From positions 946,627 through 1,010,626 of the forward strand of contig NZ_CCYK01000006.1 in assembly GCF_000826105.1 (NCBI RefSeq): DNA of 64,000 nt, read 5' to 3'. Position numbers and translations under genes: made by a program. The notes beneath the pieces were generated by a model that worked only from the letters and a program-made list of their open reading frames with translations, had not been told where the DNA came from and did not search any database. This DNA comes from Pseudomonas massiliensis (GTDB lineage Bacteria > Pseudomonadota > Gammaproteobacteria > Pseudomonadales > Pseudomonadaceae). This document shows positions 29,010-37,431 of the stretch, piece after piece (within the stretch, counting starts at the first letter, position 1; each line of letters starts with the position of its first letter).

Positions 29010-29615
29010 ATGACTGATTTCATTCTTAACGCCGAATCGCGTTCCGACCTGGGGAAAGGTGCGAGCCGCCGCCTGCGTCGTAACGCTGCGCCTCAGGTTC
29101 CTGCCGTTGTCTACGGTGGCGAGCAGGCCCCTGAGTCCATCACCCTGCTGGCCAAGGAAGTTGCCAAGCTGCTGGAAAACGAAGCGGCCTACGCTCACGT
29201 GATCGAGCTGAACGTTGGTGGCACCAAGCAGAACGTGATCATCAAGGCACTGCAGCGTCACCCTGCCAAGGGTCACGTCATGCACGCCGACTTCGTTCGC
29301 GTCGTTGCCGGCCAGAAGCTGACCGCCACCGTACCGCTGCACTTCATCAATCAGGAAGCTGCCGTCAAGAAAGGTGGCGAGATCTCCCATACCGTTTCGG
29401 AACTGGAAATCTCCTGCCTGCCGAAAGACCTGCCCGAGTTCATCGAAGTCGACATGGCCAACGCTGAAGTCGGCACCATCGTGCACCTGTCCGACCTCAA
29501 GGCGCCTGCTGGCGTCGAGTTCGTCGCTCTGGCCCATGGCAACGACCTGGCCGTGGCCAACGTCCACGCGCCACGCGTACAGGCTGAAGAAGCAGGCGAA
29601 GGTTCCGCTGAGTAA
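29010..29615 (+). CDS. rplY: 50S ribosomal protein L25 / general stress protein Ctc
   Basis: A 201-residue long-form L25 (Ctc). The N-terminal L25 domain, about residues 1-95, binds 5S rRNA ([20 protein letters not shown]). A C-terminal beta domain about 100 residues long is absent from the short E. coli protein. The start at 29010 follows TTTGGAGAAAC and is preceded by the prs terminator. It is usually co-expressed with pth, which follows after 70 bases. Confidence 0.94.
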   Translation: MTDFILNAESRSDLGKGASRRLRRNAAPQVPAVVYGGEQAPESITLLAKEVAKLLENEAAYAHVIELNVGGTKQNVIIKALQRHPAKGHVMHADFVRVVAGQKLTATVPLHFINQEAAVKKGGEISHTVSELEISCLPKDLPEFIEVDMANAEVGTIVHLSDLKAPAGVEFVALAHGNDLAVANVHAPRVQAEEAGEGSAE

Positions 29616-29685
29616 TCAGTGAGCCTGCCCGGGGCGGCCTGCATCACGCTGCCGCCCTGCTTCGAGCGATAAGGAAAGGCCCCTC

Positions 29686-30270
29686 GTGACCGCCATCCAG
29701 TTGATCGTTGGCCTGGGTAACCCCGGCCCCGAATACGAACAGACCCGGCATAACGCAGGGGCCTTTTTCGTTGAGCGTATTGCCCGTGACCAGAACGTCA
29801 GCCTGGTACCGGAGCGCAAATTCTTTGGCCTGACCGGGCGTTTCAGCCATAAAGGTCAGGATGTTCGCCTGTTGATCCCCACCACCTACATGAACCGCAG
29901 CGGACAGGCCGTGGCCGCGCTTGCCGGTTTCTATCGCATCCCCGTGGACGCGATCCTGGTGGCTCACGACGAACTCGACATTCCGCCCGGCGTGGCCAAG
30001 CTCAAGCAGGGCGGTGGCCACGGTGGGCACAACGGCTTGCGCGACATCATCGCGCAGCTGGGCAACCAGAATGGTTTCCACCGCCTGCGGCTTGGCATCG
30101 GCCACCCGGGCGACGCCAGCAAGGTTTCGGGTTTCGTGCTCGGCCGCGCGCCACGCACCGAGCAGGATAAACTCGACGCCAGTATCGATTTCGCCCTCGG
30201 CGTGCTGCCAGACATTCTCGCCGGGGATTGGGCCCGGGCGATGAGAACGCTGCACAGCCAGAAGGCCTGA
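29686..30270 (+). CDS. pth: Peptidyl-tRNA hydrolase
   Basis: A 194-residue enzyme with the catalytic set: Asn and His in [15 protein letters not shown] (about residues 11-25), Asp in [10 protein letters not shown] (about residue 95), and the [12 protein letters not shown] substrate loop. It frees tRNAs from prematurely released peptidyl-tRNA. The start is a GTG preceded by AAGGAAAGG. It lies between rplY and ychF. Confidence 0.95.
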   Translation: MTAIQLIVGLGNPGPEYEQTRHNAGAFFVERIARDQNVSLVPERKFFGLTGRFSHKGQDVRLLIPTTYMNRSGQAVAALAGFYRIPVDAILVAHDELDIPPGVAKLKQGGGHGGHNGLRDIIAQLGNQNGFHRLRLGIGHPGDASKVSGFVLGRAPRTEQDKLDASIDFALGVLPDILAGDWARAMRTLHSQKA

Positions 30271-30291
30271 CTTCACGAAGAGGGTTGCACC

Positions 30292-31392
30292 ATGGGTTTC
30301 AATTGCGGCATCGTCGGCCTGCCTAACGTAGGCAAGTCCACCCTGTTCAACGCGCTGACCAAGTCCGGTATCGCCGCGGAAAACTTCCCCTTCTGCACCA
30401 TCGAGCCAAACAGCGGCGTCGTGCCCATGCCCGACACGCGCCTCGATGCGCTGGCTGCCATCGTCAAGCCCGAGCGGGTGATTCCTACCACCATGGAATT
30501 CGTGGATATCGCCGGCTTGGTGGCCGGCGCCTCCAAGGGCGAAGGCCTGGGCAACAAGTTCCTGGCCAACATCCGCGAAACCGACGCCATCGCTCATGTG
30601 GTGCGCTGCTTCGAAGACGAGAACGTGATTCACGTCTCCAACAGCGTGGACCCGAAGCGTGACATCGAGATCATCGACCTGGAACTGATCTTCGCTGACC
30701 TGGACAGCTGCGAGAAGCAACTGCAAAAGGTCGCCCGCAACGCCAAGGGCGGCGACAAGGATGCGCTGGCCCAGAAGGCCGTGCTCGAGCGTCTGATTCC
30801 GCACTTTACCGAAGGCAAGCCGGCCCGTAGCCTGATGAAGGGCATGAGCGTCGACGAGAAGCAGTTGATCCGCGGTTTCCACCTGCTGACCAGCAAGCCG
30901 GTGATGTACATCGCGAACGTGGCCGAAGACGGCTTCGAGAACAACCCGCACCTGGACGTGGTCAAGGCCATTGCCGAGGAGGAAGGCGCGATCGTGGTGC
31001 CGGTGTGCAACAAGATCGAAGCGGAAATCGCCGAGCTCGACGACGGTGAAGAAAAGGACATGTTCCTGGAATCCCTGGGGTTGGAAGAGCCAGGCCTGAA
31101 CCGGGTAATCCGTGCCGGCTATTCCCTGCTCAATCTGCAAACCTATTTCACCGCGGGTGTGAAAGAGGTCCGCGCCTGGACCGTGCGCATTGGCGCCACC
31201 GCCCCACAGGCCGCCGCTGTCATCCATACCGACTTCGAAAAAGGCTTCATCCGTGCCGAAGTGGTCGCCTATGACGACTTCATCCAGTACAACGGCGAAG
31301 CCGGTGCCAAGGAAGCGGGCAAATGGCGCCTGGAAGGCAAGGAATACATCGTGAAAGATGGCGATGTCATGCACTTCCGCTTCAACGTCTGA
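30292..31392 (+). CDS. ychF: Redox-regulated ATPase YchF (OLA1 family)
   Basis: A 366-residue Obg-related P-loop protein. The G1 motif is [14 protein letters not shown] at residues 8-21. The G4 position reads NVAE in place of NKxD, which explains the ATP preference of this family. A coiled-coil insert and a C-terminal TGS domain (about residues 280-366) follow. It associates with ribosomes and oxidative-stress control. It ends the pth-ychF operon and is followed by a strong terminator, which marks the left edge of the accessory region. Confidence 0.95.
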   Translation: MGFNCGIVGLPNVGKSTLFNALTKSGIAAENFPFCTIEPNSGVVPMPDTRLDALAAIVKPERVIPTTMEFVDIAGLVAGASKGEGLGNKFLANIRETDAIAHVVRCFEDENVIHVSNSVDPKRDIEIIDLELIFADLDSCEKQLQKVARNAKGGDKDALAQKAVLERLIPHFTEGKPARSLMKGMSVDEKQLIRGFHLLTSKPVMYIANVAEDGFENNPHLDVVKAIAEEEGAIVVPVCNKIEAEIAELDDGEEKDMFLESLGLEEPGLNRVIRAGYSLLNLQTYFTAGVKEVRAWTVRIGATAPQAAAVIHTDFEKGFIRAEVVAYDDFIQYNGEAGAKEAGKWRLEGKEYIVKDGDVMHFRFNV

Positions 31393-31412
31393 CGCTACAA
31401 GCTTTGCTCAAG

Positions 31413-31450
31413 CCCCCTGTCGGTGAACAACCGGCAGGGGGTTTGTTTTT
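31413..31450 (+). terminator. Intrinsic terminator after ychF
   Basis: CCCCCTGTCGG (31413-31423) pairs with CCGGCAGGGGG (31431-31441) with one G-T pair, followed by TTTGTTTTT. Confidence 0.93.
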
Positions 31451-31483
31451 GAAGTAGCTACTTCATGGGCAAGTACGTTGGGC

Positions 31484-31897
31484 TCAAAGTCTCCAGCTGA
31501 CGCTCAGAGTGCCGTTGGAAATGTCGTAGGGCCTGCCATTCTCGAAAACGCCTTGGTAAACGAAGGAGGCATCCTTCAAATTATTGCCTTGGTAGGCGAG
31601 GGTTATGGCACCTTTGGTTGCATCGGCAGTGCCTTCCTCTGTCCCGAACACTGCATGGACCCCGCGCTCGCCTCCCGGGACGATTTTATGTTCGCCATTG
31701 GGCGTCCCGTCAGGGATACTCAGGAAGATGAATTGGTATTGCCCTTCAGGGTCTCCCTGGAGCCCCCAGACGTGCAATTCGTTATTAACTGTGTAGACCC
31801 CCGATTCGGTCGAGTTGAAAGCCCCGCGCGGCCCTTGCGCCTTTATAGACACCTGAGCGTTTTCCTGGGGCTGCCTTTTCAAATCCTGAATGCGCAT
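31484..31897 (-). CDS. Hypothetical beta-rich protein
   Basis: A 137-residue protein without signal peptide or membrane segment. Alternating short hydrophobic stretches and Gly/Asn turns suggest a beta-sandwich (VYTVNNELHVWGL, YQFIFLSIPDG, AITLAYQGNNL). The ATG at 31897 is chosen because GGAGG lies eight bases upstream; the ATG at 31912 has no ribosome site. Base composition is lower in GC than the neighbours. Function unknown. It sits at the edge of the toxin region and is convergent with ychF. Confidence 0.65.
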   Translation of the reverse strand: MRIQDLKRQPQENAQVSIKAQGPRGAFNSTESGVYTVNNELHVWGLQGDPEGQYQFIFLSIPDGTPNGEHKIVPGGERGVHAVFGTEEGTADATKGAITLAYQGNNLKDASFVYQGVFENGRPYDISNGTLSVSWRL

Positions 31898-31984
31898 AAA
31901 ACTGTCCTCCATCTTGATTCAGGCCATGCGGCCAGTGAAACCTCAATCTAGGGAACAGCCCTGCTCGCTTACAGCTATCAATGG

Positions 31985-32312
31985 CACCAGCTTGCGCCGA
32001 CTGGCTCCGCGTGGCAGGCATCATCGAGCGCCCTATCAAGCGTCACGACCAGCAGGAGCAGCCGCAGCACCTGAGCGCTGGCATCAAGCGCATCCGTCCG
32101 CGCAGCAGAGCAGGTGGCCACAGAGCTGCCTAGCCATACCGACATCATTTAGTGCCAACCTCAACGACCCCCAGGGCGACCGGCATGAATCCCTGCGCCT
32201 GGTCATGGACCACGAGGCATATGCGGACATCAGCCGCAAGGACATGCAGGCAGCCCTTGGCGAAGGCCTGAACTTGCGCGCCCGGAAGACATGGGGTTAT
32301 TTAGCCCCGTAG
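31985..32312 (+). pseudogene. Possible degraded coding remnant
   Basis: GC-rich sequence with coding-like texture but no intact start or frame. One frame reads ADWLRVAGIIERPIKRH until a stop near 32133. Another reads ESLRLVMDHEAYADISRKDM to a stop at 32310. The frame switch suggests a decayed gene. I do not recognise the parent family, and chance open frames in GC-rich DNA remain possible. Confidence 0.25.
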
Positions 32313-32555
32313 CGACAATCGAAATTTTAAGTTGCAAACAGCCGCCCTCTCATAATAGACAACACCCTCCTCCCATGTAAGGATCTGTTCGGCGCAATTG
32401 AATACCGAGCGGTTGCGTAACCCAGGGTATAGGCAGTCACCCTTCTGGACCACTATTAACCACCTTTACTGCTGACACTAAGGGTGAATATTCAACCAGA
32501 GTGGCAATACAAAAAGAGCCAAGCTTCGCATATTTCCTTTATTCGGGCTCACTCG

Positions 32556-32569
32556 TTGACCAAGATCAA
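32556..32569. promoter_or_regulatory. Candidate ANR/FNR box upstream of the toxin gene
   Basis: TTGAC-CAAG-ATCAA matches the FNR/ANR consensus TTGAT-N4-ATCAA in 9 of 10 defined positions. It lies about 160 bases before the toxin start. Weak -10-like sequences (TAGGCT at 32592, TATAGC at 32597) sit where a class II site would put them. The rest of 32313-32725 is AT-rich with no gene. Confidence 0.4.
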
Positions 32570-32725
32570 CGTACAGGTCTCGCCTTACCGATAGGCTATA
32601 GCGCCTTATCACGAAGTTTAGAGCCAACGCCCAACGACGGAGCAATGGTCCAGCGGTAGCGCTGGCGGAAAGCGCCCCACGGATGGGGCCAAATACATCA
32701 TAATAACTATGTGCAAGGTACAGCC

Positions 32726-33700
32726 ATGTCTCAAGCACGCAGCTTCATCAATCACAGAACGCAGTCTTATCCGGCTTTGAAGGCCTCTACCCCTGTCTCC
32801 GGGCATGCCCGGGCAAAGTTCGATGTTCTCAATGGCCATATTGTCAACAGCGTGGTCCTGGCGGGAGAGCTGGTCATCATCGGCGACCCGACCACCCCCT
32901 CCTGCACCAGCCACGAAGCATTCCTGATGGGCAAGGCGGCTTACGTACACTCCAGCCTGTTGGCGAGCGGTGTAGAGGACGATGATTTCTTCCTGGAGAA
33001 CTTCGATCTATTACAAGATGTACTGGCCAATGCCGCTATCGGCATAGGCGCGGCCAGCGATGGATGGAGCAGACACCTTAACAATATCCTGTCAACCCTC
33101 AAGGAAATCAAGGCAGCGCACCACGACTATCTGCGTTCCGGCCCGTCAGGGCGCGACGCCTTCTACGCAAAACGAACGGCGCTGTTCATGAAACTGGAAG
33201 AGCAGTTGAGCAGCATCGCAGCTTATGGGTCAGGCCTGCGTAAAAAAGGAAAAATCAAGCATGCGCTGGGCCTTTCGACCAAAAGCTTTCTGCACCACGG
33301 TGAGATAGCAGGCTACGCCGATAAAGTCTTCGGTGTTGCGAGAGCATCGAATTTGGCAAAGAAAGGCGCTTACATTGGTATCCCGCTGGATATGGCCTCC
33401 ACAGCCTTGGAGATTCATAAAGCCTGCACCGAAGGCCGGGAAGAGGAATGCCGACGTGCCAAATACGTTGAAAGCTCGGCTTTGGTCGGTAGTTTGGGAG
33501 GCGGCGCTGTTGGAGGGCAAATAGGAGGCCACGCAGGGCGATTGATCTGTGGCTTCGCTCTGGGAGCAACCACAGGCGGCATCGGAGCGATAGGTTGTGC
33601 GGTCCTCGGAGGAGCCGTCGGGGGTATGGTTTTTGGCGATTTAGGAGGCAAGGGAGCTAAAGCGCTAGGCAGCCTAGTTTATATGGAGGTAACCGAATGA
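32726..33700 (+). CDS. Putative pore-forming T6SS effector (Tse4-like)
   Basis: A 324-residue protein without a signal peptide. The first 170 residues are mixed alpha/beta and soluble. The last 90 contain hydrophobic stretches packed with small residues (SLGGGAVGGQIGGHAG, CAVLGGAVGGMVFGDLGG), a glycine-zipper pattern seen in membrane-inserting toxins. Overall character and the following two-helix membrane genes resemble the Tse4/Tsi4 effector-immunity pair of P. aeruginosa; this is from memory, not a search. Start at 32726 follows AAGG. The stop overlaps the next gene's ATG. Delivery by type VI secretion is inferred, since no VgrG, Hcp or PAAR gene is nearby. Confidence 0.55.
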   Translation: MSQARSFINHRTQSYPALKASTPVSGHARAKFDVLNGHIVNSVVLAGELVIIGDPTTPSCTSHEAFLMGKAAYVHSSLLASGVEDDDFFLENFDLLQDVLANAAIGIGAASDGWSRHLNNILSTLKEIKAAHHDYLRSGPSGRDAFYAKRTALFMKLEEQLSSIAAYGSGLRKKGKIKHALGLSTKSFLHHGEIAGYADKVFGVARASNLAKKGAYIGIPLDMASTALEIHKACTEGREEECRRAKYVESSALVGSLGGGAVGGQIGGHAGRLICGFALGATTGGIGAIGCAVLGGAVGGMVFGDLGGKGAKALGSLVYMEVTE

Positions 33701-34130
33701 GCGATACCTTCATCGGATTGATTGCCTTTTTTATTATGGCGCCCATGATAACTTCAATTATTGTACAAAGCTACATCGCACACAGGCACATTGAGGATTA
33801 TGAAGCACTCCTTCCTAACTGTAGTTTTATCATAGAGAATAGAACGCTATTTCAAAATGGAGGCCTTCCAGGAAAATTAATGCGCACAGGGTTGATCGCC
33901 TGGGTTCTGGCAATACCGGGAATTTTCGTAAAGAAGGGCTTTATAGACTTGGATGAGGTTAAACGATTCCCCCCCAGAACTAAGCGATTATTGGTCAGTG
34001 TGTTATACGTGCAGTGCGTAACCCTTATAGCACTTGTGATTTTTAACTATGTGTGCCTTGAACCATGACCTGCTAGCGGTAAACGGATCGCCCCGGAACA
34101 TCCATCGACGATAGTACCTACCAATACCTT
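33690..34130 (+). repeat. Tandem-duplicated segment, unit 1
   Basis: This segment (immunity copy 1 plus about 60 bases of downstream flank) recurs at about 34885-35330 with high nucleotide identity through the gene. Recognisable identity continues behind it: ACCATGACCTGCTAGCGGTA versus ACCATGACTAGCTAGCAGTA. Extent beyond the gene is estimated by eye. Confidence 0.6.
33697..34068 (+). CDS. Small membrane protein, probable immunity protein copy 1
   Basis: A 123-residue protein with an N-terminal hydrophobic segment (about residues 5-27), a polar central part with GGLPGKLMRTGLIAWVLAIPGIF, and a C-terminal hydrophobic segment (about residues 98-119). Its ATG overlaps the toxin stop (ATGA), so toxin and immunity are translationally coupled. 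Two paralogues follow in tandem. A bitopic inner-membrane immunity protein against a pore former fits, but no experiment supports it here. Confidence 0.6.
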   Translation: MSDTFIGLIAFFIMAPMITSIIVQSYIAHRHIEDYEALLPNCSFIIENRTLFQNGGLPGKLMRTGLIAWVLAIPGIFVKKGFIDLDEVKRFPPRTKRLLVSVLYVQCVTLIALVIFNYVCLEP

Positions 34131-34170
34131 GCATGATAATCCCTCGAATTTTTCAATATGATGCTTGAAC

Positions 34171-34350
34171 GTGCCGGAAGCCAGGCTGGGGTCAGATATT
34201 TGTATAGCTTCAGGACGTGGCACAGCTGGCACTGCAGGGCTAACATATGCCGTCCCTGGGGGAGCCGTGAGTGGCAAGATATAAGGTGATTACGGTAGCG
34301 AGCCGGGCGAAATTTCTGGGAGCAAGATCTACCGGGAGGTATTCGAGTGA
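34171..34350 (+). pseudogene. Decayed 3' end of a second toxin copy
   Basis: Translated in the frame ending at 34348-34350, this stretch aligns without gaps to about the last 47 residues of the toxin at 32726. AVPGGAVSG corresponds to AVLGGAVGG, and the end SGSKIYREVFE to LGSLVYMEVTE. A TAA at 34282-34284 replaces a toxin Phe codon. The final TGA overlaps the start of immunity copy 2, as in the intact pair. No upstream toxin part remains. Confidence 0.7.
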
Positions 34351-34718
34351 ATGATACTAATATAGCAATAAATGCATTCATCATTATCGCTTCTATGTAG
34401 CTCACCATGATTGTACACGCTTATATCGCGCACAGGTACACTGAACACTTTGAATCGTTTTTGCCGAACTGTATTTTCGTGACTGATAATAAACGAACGT
34501 TTAGACACGCGGGGCTTCCCGGCAAGGTATTACGCACAGGAATGATCTCTATAGTGTTAGCAGTACCGCACATCTTCATGCGCCGGGGCGGGATCGATCT
34601 GGATGAAGTGAAACGCTTTCCGCCGCGCGAGAAGCGGCTTCCGGTTAGCATTTTGATCATACATTTTATATTGGTGTTAGCTCTTATCGTCTCGCATCAT
34701 GTCCTGCCTAGGCCCTAG
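34347..34718 (+). pseudogene. Immunity-type gene copy 2, interrupted by a nonsense codon
   Basis: The full paralogue starts with GTG at 34347 (ATG in copies 1 and 3) and is broken by TAG at 34398-34400, codon 18, inside the first membrane segment. The rest, from an ATG at 34407, reads through to 34718 and keeps the family core (YIAHRYTEHFESFLPNCIF, GGIDLDEVKRFPPREKR). It is the most divergent copy. A restart at 34407 would lack most of the first membrane segment. Confidence 0.7.
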
Positions 34719-34832
34719 CATTCCGTTTTTGAATCCGAGTTTTCCAACGGGTTTTTGCAAGGTGCGCACAGACTGCTGTTCTGGAGCGAAAATTTCTTAG
34801 CGCCTGATGAAGCTTAAATGAACAGCTGTTCG

Positions 34833-34897
34833 AGCGCTGTCCCGGGCGCCGCGATGGAAAAGGCTGGCGAAGGTCATATAGGGAAGCAATAGAATGA
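34833..34897 (+). pseudogene. Stub of a third toxin 3' end
   Basis: In the frame whose TGA (34895-34897) overlaps the ATG of copy 3, the last residues read SYREAIE. This matches the toxin end VYMEVTE and the copy 2 stub IYREVFE. Further upstream the likeness fades, so only the last 15-20 codons are arguable. Confidence 0.4.
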
Positions 34898-35330
34898 ATG
34901 AAACTTATATTGCTGTGGTCGCCTTTTTAATTATGGCACCCATGATAACGTCAATTACTGTACAAAGTTACATCGCACACAGATATATTGAGCATTATGA
35001 AGCACTCCTTCCCAACTGTATTTTTATAGTAGAAAACAGGATACTGTTTCGACACGGAGGCCTTCCAGGCAAGTTGCTGCGCACAGGTCTGATTGCGTGG
35101 GTGCTGGCGATACCCAGAATTTTCGTGAATAAGGGCCTTATCGACATTAACGAAGTTAAACGTTTCCCAACCAGAACAAGGTGGGTATTGGTCAGTGTGT
35201 TATACGTGCAGTGCATAACAGGTATAGCACTTATCATTTTTAACTACGCCTGCCTTGAACCATGACTAGCTAGCAGTAGGCGGTTCGGCATGGCCTATCG
35301 AGCGGTAGGTGACACCCTCCAATACTGAAT
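34885..35330 (+). repeat. Tandem-duplicated segment, unit 3
   Basis: Second member of the pair described for 33690-34130, holding immunity copy 3 and its flank. The remaining 270 bases up to the GH15 gene show no gene or recognisable element. Confidence 0.6.
34894..35265 (+). CDS. Small membrane protein, probable immunity protein copy 3
   Basis: A 123-residue intact paralogue of copy 1, very similar over its full length (for example AFLIMAPMITSITVQSYIAHR, GGLPGKLLRTGLIAWVLAIP, LYVQCITGIALIIFNYACLEP). The same two hydrophobic segments are present. AGGGAAG precedes the ATG. It has no intact toxin partner, so it may be an orphan immunity gene kept against rival toxins. Confidence 0.6.
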   Translation: MNETYIAVVAFLIMAPMITSITVQSYIAHRYIEHYEALLPNCIFIVENRILFRHGGLPGKLLRTGLIAWVLAIPRIFVNKGLIDINEVKRFPTRTRWVLVSVLYVQCITGIALIIFNYACLEP

Positions 35331-35604
35331 GGCCAATCTTTCGGCGATTTTTAGAACTAGCGGTAAAGGGTACTAAGAGAAAACGATTGTCGACGCTAAT
35401 CATGCCTTGGCCGAGAATGTCCGAAATGACATTTATCTTCACATTTCAGGAATAGCTCCAAGCGCAAGGCCTTGGGTACAGCCCGGCTGCCACCACAACA
35501 GAGGTCGAGCTTCCACGAGCAGCGAGCTAGAGCGTTTCAACCGAACCACGCTGCGCTTCGTCAGTCGGAATCAGGGACTGCTCATTCCTGCCAAAGGCTA
35601 CTCG

Positions 35605-37422
35605 ATGAAAAATGCGCTGCACCTTCTCCGTCAGCACACCAGCCCCCAGCGCGACGCCCAGGGTTATCTCCCCCTGGAAGCCTATGGCGCGCTTGGCGAT
35701 GGACGCTCGGTAGCACTGGTAGGGTGGGACGGGTCGGTGGATTGGTGGTGCGTGCCCCATATGGACTCACCGCCGCTGTTCGACCGGCTGCTGGCCCCGG
35801 AGTCCGGGGGCTTTTTCCAGATAGCCCCCGAGGATGAATACCAGGTGGAGCGCCGGTATCTACCTGACAGCAATGTGCTGGAAAGCGTATTCACGACCCA
35901 GCATGGTCGTGCGCGGCTGGTGGAATCACTCAATAGCGGCCCGGCCGGGCGCTTGCCTTGGGCGGAATTGGGCAGGCGCATCGAGGGTATCGAAGGCCAG
36001 GTGGCATTCAAGGTACAAATCAGCTTTGGCACCCAGGCAGACACGGTCTGCCCCTACCTCTCCCCGACCGGCAACGGCAGCGTGTTCCACGCCGGGAACA
36101 TCCTGGGAATGTTCCTGCACAGTGATGCCTTGGCGATCGAGCGTGAAGACGACCTGGGCGTGCTGGCGCGCCTGCGCATCAAGCAAGGGCAGCGGGAAGT
36201 GCTGGCGATCGTCGCCGGACGCGACGAGCCTCTGGTAGTGCCCTCCCTGGCGTTGATCGACGACCGTATCGACGGGTCGGACCGGGAGTGGCGTCAATGG
36301 GCCAAGGGCCTGTGCTATGACGGCGAATTCAAGGGGTTGGTGAACCGCAGCGCCCTGGCCCTCAAACTGCTGTTGTCGTCACCCAGTGGATCGATCATGG
36401 CGGCAGCAACCACTTCGCTGCCCGAGCGCATCGGCGGCGACAAGAACTACGACTACCGCTTCGCCTGGGTGCGTGACGCAAGCTATACCATCGAAGCCTT
36501 TCTCAGCATCGGCGCCCAGCCAGAGGCCAAGGCTGCCTTCACCTGGTTGCTGCATCGCCTCGGCGAACATGGACCGAAGGTGTGCTACACCCTGGACGGG
36601 GGCCTGGGAGATACCGCTCGGCTGCTGGATCTACCTGGATACAAGGGTTCGGCACCGGTGGTTGGCAATGACGCAGCCGAGCAGCCTCAGCATGGGGTTT
36701 ATGGGGACATCTTCGAAACCGCGCGCTGCTTCATCGATTGCGGCAATATCCTCGACGCTTCCAGTGCCATGATCCTCTCCGCGGTTGCTGATCAATGCGC
36801 CGATAGCTGGCGGCGCCCGGATAGCGGCATCTGGGAATTGCCGGAGCGTCGGCATTACACCATGTCGAAGATCAGCTGCTGGCAGGCCTTGAGCCGAGCG
36901 GTGGAACTGGCCGACAGCGGTCACCTGCCCACGACCTGCCGCGATCGCTGGGACCGCGAGCGCCAGCGCATCGAGACCTGGATCGACGAGCATTGCTGGA
37001 GTGAAACCCGTCAGGCCTATGAATTCTACCCAGGCAGCAACCAGCTCGATGCATCCCTGGCGCTGGCCGTACGCTTTGGCTTTCCTCAAACTGAGCGCCT
37101 GGCCAGTACCCTCGAGGCCATAGACGAGGCCTTGGGTTGTGGCCCCTTCCATTATCGCTACAGCGGCATGGACCAGGAAGAAGGCTGTTTCCTGGCCTGT
37201 ACGTTCTGGATGGTGGAAGCCCACGCAAGCCAGGGACGGCTCGATCAGGCCAGGCAGGCTTTCACCGAGGCGGTAAAAGGCCTGGACCAGGGGTTGGGCA
37301 TCTATTCGGAAATGGTCGACCCGCATTCGCGGGCTTACCTGGGCAACCTGCCGCAAGGGCTGACCCATCTGGCCCTGCTGGGAGCGGCGCGAGCGCTGTC
37401 GGGCATCTTCCCGCAGCGCTGA
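35605..37422 (+). CDS. Glycoside hydrolase family 15 protein
   Basis: A 605-residue cytosolic protein. The N-terminal DUF5911-like beta domain begins GYLPLEAYGALGDGRSVALVGWDGSVDWWC. The GH15 (alpha/alpha)6 barrel follows from about residue 230, with DYRFAWVRDASYTIEAF, SGIWELPERRHYTMSKISCW (general acid Glu candidate) and GIYSEMVD (second Glu candidate). GH15 includes glucoamylases and trehalases, and this architecture is common in soil bacteria with uncertain substrate. The frame is open to 35407, but AAGG and the family N-terminus support 35605. Confidence 0.82.
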   Translation: MKNALHLLRQHTSPQRDAQGYLPLEAYGALGDGRSVALVGWDGSVDWWCVPHMDSPPLFDRLLAPESGGFFQIAPEDEYQVERRYLPDSNVLESVFTTQHGRARLVESLNSGPAGRLPWAELGRRIEGIEGQVAFKVQISFGTQADTVCPYLSPTGNGSVFHAGNILGMFLHSDALAIEREDDLGVLARLRIKQGQREVLAIVAGRDEPLVVPSLALIDDRIDGSDREWRQWAKGLCYDGEFKGLVNRSALALKLLLSSPSGSIMAAATTSLPERIGGDKNYDYRFAWVRDASYTIEAFLSIGAQPEAKAAFTWLLHRLGEHGPKVCYTLDGGLGDTARLLDLPGYKGSAPVVGNDAAEQPQHGVYGDIFETARCFIDCGNILDASSAMILSAVADQCADSWRRPDSGIWELPERRHYTMSKISCWQALSRAVELADSGHLPTTCRDRWDRERQRIETWIDEHCWSETRQAYEFYPGSNQLDASLALAVRFGFPQTERLASTLEAIDEALGCGPFHYRYSGMDQEEGCFLACTFWMVEAHASQGRLDQARQAFTEAVKGLDQGLGIYSEMVDPHSRAYLGNLPQGLTHLALLGAARALSGIFPQR

Positions 37423-37431
37423 GCCTGGCGC

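Noticed and set aside
29644..31374. 576-codon frame antisense to pth and ychF
   Set aside because: Spans two clear genes in the other strand; shadow of GC-rich coding sequence.
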